Source of the DNA: a virus
Virus record (IMG/VR): IMGVR_UViG_3300009466_000018
Span: 1 to 24,107 of that record
Direction: 5' to 3' (one strand)
DNA length: 24,107 nucleotides
The first letter of the stretch is position 1; the number at the start of each line of letters is the position of its first letter. The notes under the pieces were generated by a model, which saw nothing but the letters and a program-made list of their open reading frames with translations, searched no databases and was not told the DNA's origin. Positions 1 to 5,532 of this stretch are shown here, one piece after another. The translations under genes and the position numbers were made by a program.

Positions 1-26
1 ATGTAGACCTTAAAGACTTCGACTAG
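1..26 (+). CDS. 3' tail of an upstream gene (partial)
   Basis: Only one forward frame is open from the window edge. It ends with a TAG at 24-26 and reads ...VDLKDFD-stop. The other two forward frames stop within the first 12 bases. This is consistent with the C-terminal tail of a gene starting outside the window, followed at once by a GC-rich hairpin and the next gene. It is too short to identify, and chance openness cannot be excluded. Confidence 0.35.
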
Positions 27-27
27 A

Positions 28-40
28 CCCGCTTCGCGGG
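28..40 (+). repeat. GC-rich TTC-loop hairpin, copy 1
   Basis: The sequence CCCGC-TTC-GCGGG is a perfect 5-bp stem with a 3-base loop, two bases after the preceding stop codon and 27 bases before the next ATG. No T-run follows, so it is unlikely to be a standard intrinsic terminator. Near-identical hairpins lie at 2381-2391 and 2824-2836, and a related one at 1827-1839, always between genes. An mRNA processing, stability or insulation role is inferred. Confidence 0.5.
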
Positions 41-67
41 GCCAAATCACACAATCATCCCATCATC

Positions 68-376
68 ATGACAACACGTTTCGAACCTAACCTCGTTCTA
101 CTTGACTCGCACGGTGTGTACATCCCTCAAATGTATTGCAGTGATGCTGACGAACATTGGGCTAACTGTGTAGGTGTTGACTACAACGATGTGCTTACTT
201 GTCAGGCTGGCCCAGATCATGAATGGTATTGGGAAGCGTGGCAGAACATCTTAAACAACGCAAGCATAGTTAGCGATGGTGTTACCTGGAGATTGCATCA
301 GGATGGTGACCTTTGGGAAGTCCCTGATGGTTACGAATTCGATGATGATTGCAGCATCCCGATAACACCTGTGTAG
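68..376 (+). CDS. hypothetical small acidic phage protein, 102 aa
   Basis: I do not recognise a family. The protein is acidic and rich in Trp, Tyr and Asp, with four cysteines (about residues 24, 34, 45 and 95) and no membrane segment or signal peptide. The ATG at 68 is preceded by an AC-rich, SD-less leader (ACAATCATCCCATCATC), the same type of leader seen before the next genes, which supports this start. It is the first complete gene of a run of small same-strand genes, as in the early regions of many phages. Function unknown. Confidence 0.7.
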   Translation: MTTRFEPNLVLLDSHGVYIPQMYCSDADEHWANCVGVDYNDVLTCQAGPDHEWYWEAWQNILNNASIVSDGVTWRLHQDGDLWEVPDGYEFDDDCSIPITPV

Positions 377-409
377 CCACGCCTGCCAACATCACATCAC
401 ACAAACATC

Positions 410-868
410 ATGGGACTCGATCAGTATTTGCAAGCTGACTATTACTTCTCAGGTACATGGCCAAACACTGCAGACAAAGCTGCACAGATTATACAAATCT
501 GTGATGTACCTGACAACTTACTTAACTTCCAACAGGTATCAGTACGCATCACATTGATGCACTGGCGCAACACACAGTGGCTGCACGATTACATAATCGA
601 ACACGCACAAGCTTGCTCCGATGATGCTGACTGTTATGTAGACACTCAAGTTCTGGAGGAGTTCATCAAAGACGCAACAGCAGTTATCGACGGCGAGGAT
701 CCTATCGACTGTATGTTTCCCAATCCCGATTGGGGGCATCTGCTCAAACACTACGATCGCAAACATACAGACCAGGACTATCTGACTCTCAAACACACAC
801 GCGACAAGTTTATTGAGATCATCAACACTTTGCCCGATGCTGACTTCTACTACCGATCAAGTTGCTAA
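410..868 (+). CDS. MGLDQYL-type phage protein, 152 aa
   Basis: The N-terminus MGLDQYL and the C-terminal signature DFYYRSSC are the two hallmarks, as I recall them, of a widespread phage family of about 120-170 aa that opens MGLDMYL and ends near DFYYxSSW. A central HWRN-xx-LHDYI segment corresponds to that family's YWRK-xx-IHKWF helix. The family has no established biochemical function; database labels such as kinase are not supported by any motif here. The start is firm because MGLD is the conserved N-terminus. An ACACAAACATC leader without a Shine-Dalgarno precedes it. It lies 33 bases after the previous gene and 4 bases before the next. Confidence 0.85.
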   Translation: MGLDQYLQADYYFSGTWPNTADKAAQIIQICDVPDNLLNFQQVSVRITLMHWRNTQWLHDYIIEHAQACSDDADCYVDTQVLEEFIKDATAVIDGEDPIDCMFPNPDWGHLLKHYDRKHTDQDYLTLKHTRDKFIEIINTLPDADFYYRSSC

Positions 869-872
869 CACC

Positions 873-1073
873 ATGATCAACCTAACCTCCGTCGATGAAT
901 ACGGTGTGACTTACGCCGTAGACACATTCCTGTCAGTTCAAGACGCCAAGGATGCACTGTGGCAACTTGAATGTTACCTAGACGATGCACAAACTCCCGC
1001 ACGTTACTACCAACTGCAAGACGCAATCTCTGACCTACGCACACAAATCTCTGAACATGAAGACAATGACTAA
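873..1073 (+). CDS. hypothetical protein, 66 aa
   Basis: The ATG at 873 is chosen over an in-frame upstream start at 813 because the latter would overlap the preceding gene by 56 bases. From 873 the gene starts 4 bases after that stop and follows the leader GCTAACACC. The product is small and acidic, with a predicted helical C-terminal half rich in Leu, Asp and Gln. I recognise no domain. It overlaps the start of the next gene, suggesting translational coupling inside the early operon. Confidence 0.65.
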   Translation: MINLTSVDEYGVTYAVDTFLSVQDAKDALWQLECYLDDAQTPARYYQLQDAISDLRTQISEHEDND

Positions 1074-1248
1074 GACTCAAGTTGTCGCCGAGTTTCGTGA
1101 ACTCTGGCGCGATTCAATTAGTTATGATCCTGCACTGCGAGGTGATCACGTTGCTAAGCGTGAAGCCTTCAACAACTTCGTGGATCTACTCAACAAACAG
1201 CGTCAGGTAACTGACTACCAAGCACACAACTGGAGCAACCCTTTCTAA
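1057..1248 (+). CDS. conserved small phage protein, 63 aa
   Basis: The ATG at 1057 (MKTMTKTQVVAEF) lies inside the end of the preceding gene; an alternative in-frame ATG is at 1066. The open frame extends further upstream, but that part is the previous gene in another frame. The body (VVAEFRELW, then KREAFNNFVDLLN, ending NWSNPF) matches a small family I recall from many phage early regions, of unknown function. It is helical and soluble, with no cysteines and no membrane segment. The overlap and lack of spacing suggest coupling with its neighbours. Confidence 0.7.
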   Translation: MKTMTKTQVVAEFRELWRDSISYDPALRGDHVAKREAFNNFVDLLNKQRQVTDYQAHNWSNPF

Positions 1249-1252
1249 GACC

Positions 1253-1429
1253 GTGGCAAACCATTTCCCTTACGACGTGTACACACTCGATTCTTACTCG
1301 CTGTCTTACCACGCTCTAGCGCAGTTCAAACAGATCCTCCTTAAAGAGAAGATGCCCGACGATGTTGTTTATCTAATCGAAGAGCAGATAATCCCCGCTC
1401 TCGAAGGGATCCTTCTTCAAGACTACTGA
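1253..1429 (+). CDS. hypothetical GTG-start protein, 58 aa
   Basis: A GTG-initiated frame of 58 codons fills the otherwise empty gap between two genes. It starts 4 bases after the previous stop and ends with TGA at 1427-1429. The product begins MANHFPYDVYTLDSY and is predicted to be mostly helical, with a Leu/Ile-rich C-terminal half. No family is recognised. The case for coding is the tight spacing, the fact that it occupies the whole gap, and the frequent use of GTG starts elsewhere in this window. Confidence 0.6.
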   Translation: MANHFPYDVYTLDSYSLSYHALAQFKQILLKEKMPDDVVYLIEEQIIPALEGILLQDY

Positions 1430-1459
1430 CCTTTAACTAACCCAACCCGCACAAACATC

Positions 1460-1807
1460 ATGAGACAGATCGAAAAGCAAATGCTCACCGCAATTCACAA
1501 TCGTAAAGACTGGAAGTCCGCTAACACTCAAGTAACCGTAACTTATTTCGCCCACGCTGATCGACTGATCGACCGCACAACTGTGTTCCTGCATGGCAGC
1601 CCGATTGCACAGATCAGCCCCGATACAGTTACGATCTGCGACTACGGCTACCAAACAACTACAACTAAGTCCAGACTAAACGCTATTCTAGGTGAGCTCT
1701 GCGGCGCTTCTATTTATCAGAAGGATCACGTCTGGTACGGTCATGCAATCGAAGAAGCCGATTGGGAGATCGAACCCAACACTTCACACTGTTTCGTCAG
1801 AGGCTAA
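1460..1807 (+). CDS. conserved phage protein of unknown function, 115 aa
   Basis: The N-terminus MRQIEKQMLTAIHNRKDWKS, the central GYQTTTTKSRLNAIL motif and the C-terminal QKDHVWY segment together match a small family that recurs across unrelated tailed phages and some plasmids. The repeated family features are a beta-rich core with a short LHGSPIA-like strand, followed by TKSRLN at the start of a helix. No function has been established that I know of. The ATG is preceded by GCACAAACATC, the same SD-less leader as at 410. A TTC/TCC-loop type hairpin follows the stop. Confidence 0.8.
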   Translation: MRQIEKQMLTAIHNRKDWKSANTQVTVTYFAHADRLIDRTTVFLHGSPIAQISPDTVTICDYGYQTTTTKSRLNAILGELCGASIYQKDHVWYGHAIEEADWEIEPNTSHCFVRG

Positions 1808-1826
1808 AGCACTATCATCGCCCGCT

Positions 1827-1839
1827 CCAGCTCCGCTGG
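1827..1839 (+). repeat. GC-rich hairpin, TCC-loop variant
   Basis: CCAGC-TCC-GCTGG is a perfect 5-bp stem with a triloop, in the same intergenic position and of the same size as the TTC-loop hairpins at 28-40, 2381-2391 and 2824-2836, but with a different stem sequence. The conserved shape with a changed stem suggests that structure matters rather than sequence. No T-run follows. Confidence 0.4.
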
Positions 1840-1880
1840 GCTGCCCTCATAGTGTACAATCAAATGCACACATTAACATC

Positions 1881-2129
1881 ATGAAACTTGTAAGCTCACG
1901 TCACATCGACATTGCCAACCTTAAAGGCGCCGTCGTAACTAACACGAATGGCGCCGAATTTTACGTTCTTGGATTCGAGGTTGACGTTGAGTCCCACACG
2001 ATCAACATCGTGATGCAACCAACTGACGGTAGTGGTCCCGTAGGTTTGCTGTGGGATCACATTAAAGACTGGACAATCGCACTGCAGCCAATTCACTGGC
2101 TCAACGACATTCTCACGATCACCAAATGA
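1881..2129 (+). CDS. hypothetical protein, 82 aa
   Basis: The ATG at 1881 follows the leader CACACATTAACATC, closely resembling the leaders of the genes at 410, 1460 and 2430, so it is preferred to the longer in-frame extension upstream to 1692, which overlaps the preceding gene. The product is a predicted mixed alpha/beta protein with a run of beta strands (VVTNTNGAEFYVLGF, then INIVMQP) and a Trp-rich C-terminal third. No family recognised. Its stop overlaps the next start (ATGA), a typical coupled arrangement. Confidence 0.65.
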   Translation: MKLVSSRHIDIANLKGAVVTNTNGAEFYVLGFEVDVESHTINIVMQPTDGSGPVGLLWDHIKDWTIALQPIHWLNDILTITK

Positions 2130-2374
2130 AACGCGCAGAACTGATCGACTTGTACGCTGACATCACCGTAAGCTCAATGGATTACAGCGAGCTCGAAATG
2201 TTTGTGTACAACGCAATCGCCGAGCAGCTCGAAAAGACAGACAAAGACGATCTGATCGACAGGTTCTACAAAGACATTTGTATGAGCAAACCCGAGGATC
2301 TGTGGGACATCGGACAAACAGTTTTAACTAAGGAGGAAGTCGAATCGTACTTGGCTTCGAAACAATGTAACTAA
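2126..2374 (+). CDS. hypothetical protein, 82 aa
   Basis: The gene starts at an ATGA overlap with the preceding gene, which fixes the start. The product is acidic and predicted to be almost entirely helical (MKRAELIDLYADITV..., LEMFVYNAIAEQLEK..., LTKEEVESYLASKQ). It contains no recognisable motif. It closes the first block of small genes; a GC-rich hairpin follows at 2381-2391. Confidence 0.65.
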   Translation: MKRAELIDLYADITVSSMDYSELEMFVYNAIAEQLEKTDKDDLIDRFYKDICMSKPEDLWDIGQTVLTKEEVESYLASKQCN

Positions 2375-2380
2375 GCAACT

Positions 2381-2391
2381 CCGCTTCGCGG
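2381..2391 (+). repeat. GC-rich TTC-loop hairpin, copy 2
   Basis: CCGC-TTC-GCGG, immediately followed by GCCGCCGCA. The combined unit recurs almost exactly at 2824-2845. It lies 6 bases after the preceding stop codon and 38 bases before the RlpA-like gene. No T-run follows. Confidence 0.5.
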
Positions 2392-2429
2392 GCCGCCGCA
2401 CACATTAACATCAACAACATCAATTTACA

Positions 2430-2747
2430 ATGAAACATTTGCTGTTCTTGCTGCCTTTTGCTGTCCTCAGTCCTCTCGAAGCTCGTACAGTTACAGCTAC
2501 AGTTTATCACGAATGGTATCACAATAGAATCACATACTGCGGTCAAACATACCAACACTGGGGTATCAGCGCAGCGCATCCCTGGTTACCCTGCGGCACG
2601 AAAGTTCGTGTCACCCACGCTGGCCGGTCGATAACTGTACCGATCACAGACCGCTGCGAATGTAACTCGATAGATTTGAGTGCAGGCGCTGCGGACCGAT
2701 TGGGGGTGCCCCTTAACGACATCCGCAAGGTACAGATCAGCTACTAA
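2430..2747 (+). CDS. exported RlpA-like double-psi beta-barrel protein, 105 aa
   Basis: Residues 1-18 form a classic signal peptide (basic MKH, hydrophobic LLFLLPFAVL, cleavage expected near A18). Residues 22-105 are a complete RlpA-like double-psi beta-barrel: TATVYHEWYHN, the GxxY....SAAHPWLPCGTKVRV block, then TDRC and the closing IDLSAGAADRLGV. RlpA proteins bind or cleave denuded glycan strands of peptidoglycan. By alignment to Pseudomonas RlpA, the His (H50) and Asp (D74) active-site positions are kept, but the Glu position is Gln (Q39), so lytic activity may be lost. Four cysteines (37, 55, 76, 78) suggest disulphides in the periplasm. There is no SPOR domain. Role inferred: cell-wall remodelling or binding during infection; it could alternatively be a small lysis factor. 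Confidence 0.85.
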   Translation: MKHLLFLLPFAVLSPLEARTVTATVYHEWYHNRITYCGQTYQHWGISAAHPWLPCGTKVRVTHAGRSITVPITDRCECNSIDLSAGAADRLGVPLNDIRKVQISY

Positions 2748-2751
2748 TCCC

Positions 2752-2787
2752 TTGACACACTCCACTAAACCCTGTGGGGCTAGTCTG
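2752..2787 (+). promoter_or_regulatory. TTGACAC...GGGCTAGTCTG element, copy 1
   Basis: A consensus -35-like TTGACA at 2752-2757 is followed by an AAACCC block and then GGGCTAGTCTG at 2777-2787. The same order of blocks occurs at 9087-9125. The TTGACA to TAGTCT distance is 23 bases, too long for a standard sigma-70 promoter, so this may be a non-canonical promoter or an activator site. It lies between the RlpA-like gene and the zinc-ribbon gene. Confidence 0.3.
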
Positions 2788-2823
2788 TTGACCACGCTGC
2801 TACGGTGATGGTTTGGGTTAACT

Positions 2824-2845
2824 CCCGCTTCGCGGGGCCGCCGCA
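2824..2845 (+). repeat. GC-rich TTC-loop hairpin, copy 3
   Basis: CCCGC-TTC-GCGGG (2824-2836), followed by GCCGCCGCA. It shares about 20 bases with the copy at 2381. It ends 9 bases before the next start codon. Confidence 0.5.
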
Positions 2846-2854
2846 TAATTTACT

Positions 2855-3277
2855 ATGAAGTTCTCGAAAGACAACCAACCACTACGGGAGATCACTCGAT
2901 GTCCCAAATGCGACACACCCGCTTTCTGTGTTCTTGAGACCCGCTCAAACAGAGATTACATAAGGCGTAGAAAGCACTGCAAAGAATGTAAGCATCGTGC
3001 CACCTTCTACGAAATCTCACAGGAGAAGTACCACCAACTCGAAGAAGACTCTAGGACTCTTCATCGTTTGCTCGGTCATCTACAAGAACTCGTAACGGGC
3101 AGAGGTGAGCCGATTGGCAAAGTTACAGTTCCAAATAAAGTTACGATCCCGTGCGATCAATGCGACCATGCGAACAGCGGTAGATGTTCGTTCGATTACC
3201 CTGAGGCGTTCACACCAGAAGCATACGATTGCTCTATGTTTATAGAAGAGTATAAGAACGCAAATCTGGTTAAGTGA
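2855..3277 (+). CDS. NrdR-like zinc-ribbon protein, 140 aa
   Basis: Residues 16-53 reproduce the zinc ribbon of NrdR, the repressor of ribonucleotide reductase genes: C16-x2-C19, then VLETR, I-R37-R38-R39, C42-x2-C45 and TFYE. NrdR normally continues into an ATP-cone domain of about 90 residues; that is absent here. Instead a helical linker (54-80) leads to a second cysteine cluster, C100-x2-C103, C111 and C126, which may bind another metal. The protein is therefore a DNA-binding ribbon on a different scaffold. It may mimic NrdR at host nrd operators without nucleotide control, or be a generic phage regulator. Start: the first ATG after the hairpin at 2824. Confidence 0.75.
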   Translation: MKFSKDNQPLREITRCPKCDTPAFCVLETRSNRDYIRRRKHCKECKHRATFYEISQEKYHQLEEDSRTLHRLLGHLQELVTGRGEPIGKVTVPNKVTIPCDQCDHANSGRCSFDYPEAFTPEAYDCSMFIEEYKNANLVK

Positions 3278-3322
3278 GAGCTGTTTTACAGAAAGTTCCC
3301 ACTATTAAGCGGTTCGATACGG

Positions 3323-3328
3323 TATAAC
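3323..3328 (+). promoter_or_regulatory. possible -10 box (TATAAC)
   Basis: The intergenic stretch 3278-3396 (119 bases) holds no ORF. It contains TATAAC, a five-of-six match to the -10 consensus, about 70 bases before the 57-aa gene, and a second AT-rich TGTGATAAAT near 3365. No convincing -35 box is correctly spaced, so this is a weak call. Confidence 0.25.
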
Positions 3329-3396
3329 AATAAGTTAAACAGTGGTAAAGATAGCGAACGCCGCTGTGATAAATTGATCCCGCTTTCCCTTAAGCC

Positions 3397-3570
3397 ATGC
3401 GTAAGCAGGAATCATCGGTCAAAGAGTTCGACATCTTCAGTAACCACAAGGGTGCGTGGGGCTACCTGTGCACAGTGGAAGCAAACAGCGAAAACGATGC
3501 AAAACTGGTTGCGATGAGGGACAACGGCATCTACCATCAGAACCAAGTGTCAGTTTATCCGAAAAAGTAG
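3397..3570 (+). CDS. hypothetical protein, 57 aa
   Basis: An ATG frame of 57 codons (MRKQESSVKEFDIFSNHKG...) occupies the gap between the zinc-ribbon gene and the next promoter-like element. The product is basic and polar, and a GYLCTVEANSENDAKLVAM segment resembles the compact strand-then-helix pattern of small host-takeover proteins, though no family is recognised. A longer frame overlapping at 3456-3674 is treated as a shadow because it lacks a plausible start context. Moderate confidence. Confidence 0.55.
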   Translation: MRKQESSVKEFDIFSNHKGAWGYLCTVEANSENDAKLVAMRDNGIYHQNQVSVYPKK

Positions 3571-3584
3571 TTAGTGTTAAATCC

Positions 3585-3613
3585 TGTACAGGGTGGTGGC
3601 TGTGTGCTACCAT
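3585..3613 (+). promoter_or_regulatory. probable sigma-70-like promoter, extended -10
   Basis: TGTACA (3585-3590) and TACCAT (3608-3613) are separated by exactly 17 bases, and TGC directly precedes the -10, giving an extended -10. The downstream sequence TCTGTACAAG (3614-3623) is repeated at the promoter at 4226-4254. It would drive the coiled-coil gene at 3671, leaving a leader of about 50 bases. Confidence 0.45.
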
Positions 3614-3670
3614 TCTGTACAAGGCGGCACCGGCCTCTAACGTGGCGCACACACTTCACTTTGTATCCTC

Positions 3671-4093
3671 ATGACCATCAAAACCTCCGATCTGGTCTCT
3701 CTCGGTGAGCGTGCTGCCCTTGCGTGGGATGAATGCGACCGAGCTCTGACTGCACTGAACGAATCCTTTGGCACTCCGTTCGAAGCTGCCAAAGATAACC
3801 TGCTGCGCGACATCAAGATCGCGGAGTCTGAAGGGATCGATCTCTCTATTTTCAGCGGAGCCGACAGCCGCTTCAAGTTCCCCGACCTGCACACGAACAT
3901 CGTTGTGCGGATCTCGCGTAAGCCCACGCCGCACACCAAACTCGAACGGCTCGCCGATAAAGTGGCGAAGCTGGAGCAAGAGCTTAAGGTTGCGAAGATG
4001 CAACTCAAGCACACTGCAGAGCAGCTCGTAGCACAGCACGAGTGCGATGAGCTCACCGACAAAATTACCCTGGCCTTCACCCGTCTCAAGTGA
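3671..4093 (+). CDS. hypothetical coiled-coil protein, 140 aa
   Basis: No family is recognised. The first half is helical with a mixed centre (SEGIDLSIFSGADSRFKFPDL). Residues 90-125 form a strong heptad coiled coil (LERLADKVAKLEQELKVAKM...), so it probably oligomerises. No membrane segment. The ATG at 3671 follows an AC/T-rich SD-less leader. The stop overlaps the next ATG (TGATG), so the membrane peptide that follows is probably translated by coupling. Confidence 0.7.
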   Translation: MTIKTSDLVSLGERAALAWDECDRALTALNESFGTPFEAAKDNLLRDIKIAESEGIDLSIFSGADSRFKFPDLHTNIVVRISRKPTPHTKLERLADKVAKLEQELKVAKMQLKHTAEQLVAQHECDELTDKITLAFTRLK

Positions 4094-4251
4094 TGCGTAG
4101 GAAACTCGAAAACTTCGCCCTGTTTACAGTGGCGAGCATCATCATGGCTTTCACCGCTTTCGGTGCCCTTGGCGTCAATCCTGGCGTCGCCCACCACTCT
4201 AAAGATTGCGGATCAACACAAAACCTTGACACTCAGTGCGCTAAGCACTAA
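4093..4251 (+). CDS. small single-pass membrane peptide, 52 aa
   Basis: The ATG at 4093 overlaps the previous stop (TGATG) and the frame runs 52 codons to TAA at 4249-4251. The product has a basic N-terminus (MRRK), a hydrophobic helix at about residues 8-32 (ALFTVASIIMAFTAFGALGV) and a short polar tail with two cysteines. It could be an inner-membrane peptide or a secreted peptide after signal cleavage near VAHH. Its last codons overlap the promoter at 4226-4254. Possible roles include lysis timing, superinfection exclusion or a membrane partner for the coiled-coil protein; none is demonstrated. Confidence 0.6.
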   Translation: MRRKLENFALFTVASIIMAFTAFGALGVNPGVAHHSKDCGSTQNLDTQCAKH

Positions 4252-4254
4252 TCT
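4226..4254 (+). promoter_or_regulatory. strong sigma-70-type promoter of the MoxR-VWA operon
   Basis: A perfect -35 TTGACA (4226-4231), a 17-base spacer and a -10 TAATCT (4249-4254). The spacer carries the inverted repeat AGTGC-GCTAA-GCACT, which could be an operator. Transcription would begin near 4261, just upstream of the hairpin at 4274-4298 and 75 bases before the DUF3150-like gene. The promoter is embedded in the end of the membrane-peptide gene. Confidence 0.65.
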
Positions 4255-4273
4255 GTACAAGAGCTTGCGCTCC

Positions 4274-4304
4274 AATCCCCTGTGTGATGCAGGGGATTTC
4301 TTCT
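4274..4304 (+). terminator. leader hairpin, possible terminator/attenuator
   Basis: AATCCCCTG and CAGGGGATT form a perfect 9-bp stem around the loop TGTGATG, followed by TCTTCT. It lies about 20 bases downstream of the predicted start of transcription and upstream of the MoxR operon. It could end upstream transcripts, or attenuate transcripts from the promoter at 4226. The T-run is imperfect, so the strength is uncertain. Confidence 0.5.
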
Positions 4305-4335
4305 ACCCACCACATCGACACCCATTTAACTAAGT

Positions 4336-5532
4336 ATGAACCACTACCTTCTGTCCTGCTCCATCTCTGCGGACGTCCGGCAATCTGTTCAGATCAAGTT
4401 CGACGATCTGAAACTCCCTCAACAAGTTATCGATACACTTGAAGCCAACAACACAGTCAGCATCCGCCCCCACTTGTCGAATGCACTGAAAGGCAAACTC
4501 GATGCGCTTCGTGTAAAACAGCGTCAACTGTACGACGCCTATTGCATCCACTACGGTGACGCACACTTCGTAACTGCTTCTTACTTCCAGGAAGCAAACG
4601 CGATGATCAAAGAGATCAAACGCGACGCTGAAACTTACAACGCAGAACTCAAAGACCTGTGGGAGAGCGAGTACACTCGCTGGCAAGAGACAGCTAACGG
4701 TATTCTTCGCCCCCTGTTCTCTGAAGATACAGAGTACTCCATCGCATTCGACGCTTACATGCGATTCTTCCCCACGCAGGAAGAGTATCGCAAACCAATC
4801 CGCGTCTCTGTTCTCGGTCCTCTGCCTGTATCTCTGCAGAAAGTTGAAGCTCCTATCGAGGGAGACATTGATTCTGTTCTTGCTTACGAGAATGCGATCA
4901 ACACTCAGCAAGTTCTGGAAGCTGCCAAAGCTTCTGCGTCTGATAAAGCTCTGACACTCAGTGCTCAGTTGCTCGATGATTTGGATGTACGCAACGTAAC
5001 TAAGATCGGGCGCCAACAAACTGGCTCCGATAAGAAACGCGGTAGCTGGCAAATCACCGCTGAGAAACTGAAGCTCATCAGTGACAGTGTTCCTGCATTT
5101 GGTGATCTATCTGTACTGGCAGATCGTCTGCTGCAGTCAGGCAATAATCTGCAATCCCCTGACCGTGGCGTGCGTACCAAAGCAGTAGAAGACTTCTACG
5201 CTGTGCAGGAAGAGATCCGCACGGAGCTCTCTAACATCTGCAACAGTCATAGCAATTCTCAGGGTCTGGAGAAACTGCAGCACTCTCTTGCACTCAGCTC
5301 CGAATACAAGTTGCTGTGCGAAAAGATCAAGACTGTCGAAAGCGCTAACGCTCTCAACCTGTTGATTAAAGATGCCAACACAGAAATCGACATTTATGAA
5401 CAGCGATCAAAGCAACTGCGCAAGCTGATTGCCCAACGCCGTGAACTTATCCAAGCCGCGAATCAAAATCTTGATGATCTGATCGGTGACGTCAACTCTC
5501 AACCTGAACAACAATTGGAGGCTGATTTCTAA
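4336..5532 (+). CDS. DUF3150-like helical protein of MoxR-VWA operon, 398 aa
   Basis: A large, almost entirely helical soluble protein with no catalytic motif. Size, helical character and position immediately upstream of a MoxR ATPase and a VWA protein match what I know of DUF3150-type proteins, which are found beside AAA+/VWA pairs in phages and integrative elements; sequence assignment is tentative. The C-terminal part (about 330-385, including IDIYEQRSKQLRKLIAQRREL) is a likely coiled coil. By analogy with other MoxR-VWA clusters, it may be the substrate adaptor or the protein complex remodelled by the ATPase. The ATG at 4336 follows an SD-less leader. Its stop overlaps the next start (TAATG). 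Confidence 0.7.
   Translation: MNHYLLSCSISADVRQSVQIKFDDLKLPQQVIDTLEANNTVSIRPHLSNALKGKLDALRVKQRQLYDAYCIHYGDAHFVTASYFQEANAMIKEIKRDAETYNAELKDLWESEYTRWQETANGILRPLFSEDTEYSIAFDAYMRFFPTQEEYRKPIRVSVLGPLPVSLQKVEAPIEGDIDSVLAYENAINTQQVLEAAKASASDKALTLSAQLLDDLDVRNVTKIGRQQTGSDKKRGSWQITAEKLKLISDSVPAFGDLSVLADRLLQSGNNLQSPDRGVRTKAVEDFYAVQEEIRTELSNICNSHSNSQGLEKLQHSLALSSEYKLLCEKIKTVESANALNLLIKDANTEIDIYEQRSKQLRKLIAQRRELIQAANQNLDDLIGDVNSQPEQQLEADF

Noticed and set aside
3305-3325. GGTTCGATAC resembling a T-loop
   Set aside because: No surrounding cloverleaf; the flanks are AT-rich promoter-like DNA.
3456-3674. 72-codon plus-strand ORF
   Set aside because: Overlaps the 57-aa gene and the promoter at 3585 in another frame, with no plausible start context.
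3637-4197. 186-codon minus-strand ORF with Ser/Cys-rich protein
   Set aside because: Antisense to the coiled-coil gene and membrane peptide, low-complexity composition, no domain.
4330-5052. 240-codon minus-strand ORF
   Set aside because: It lies entirely antisense to the DUF3150-like gene, shows no domain and has no start context; it is a shadow produced by codon bias on the plus strand.
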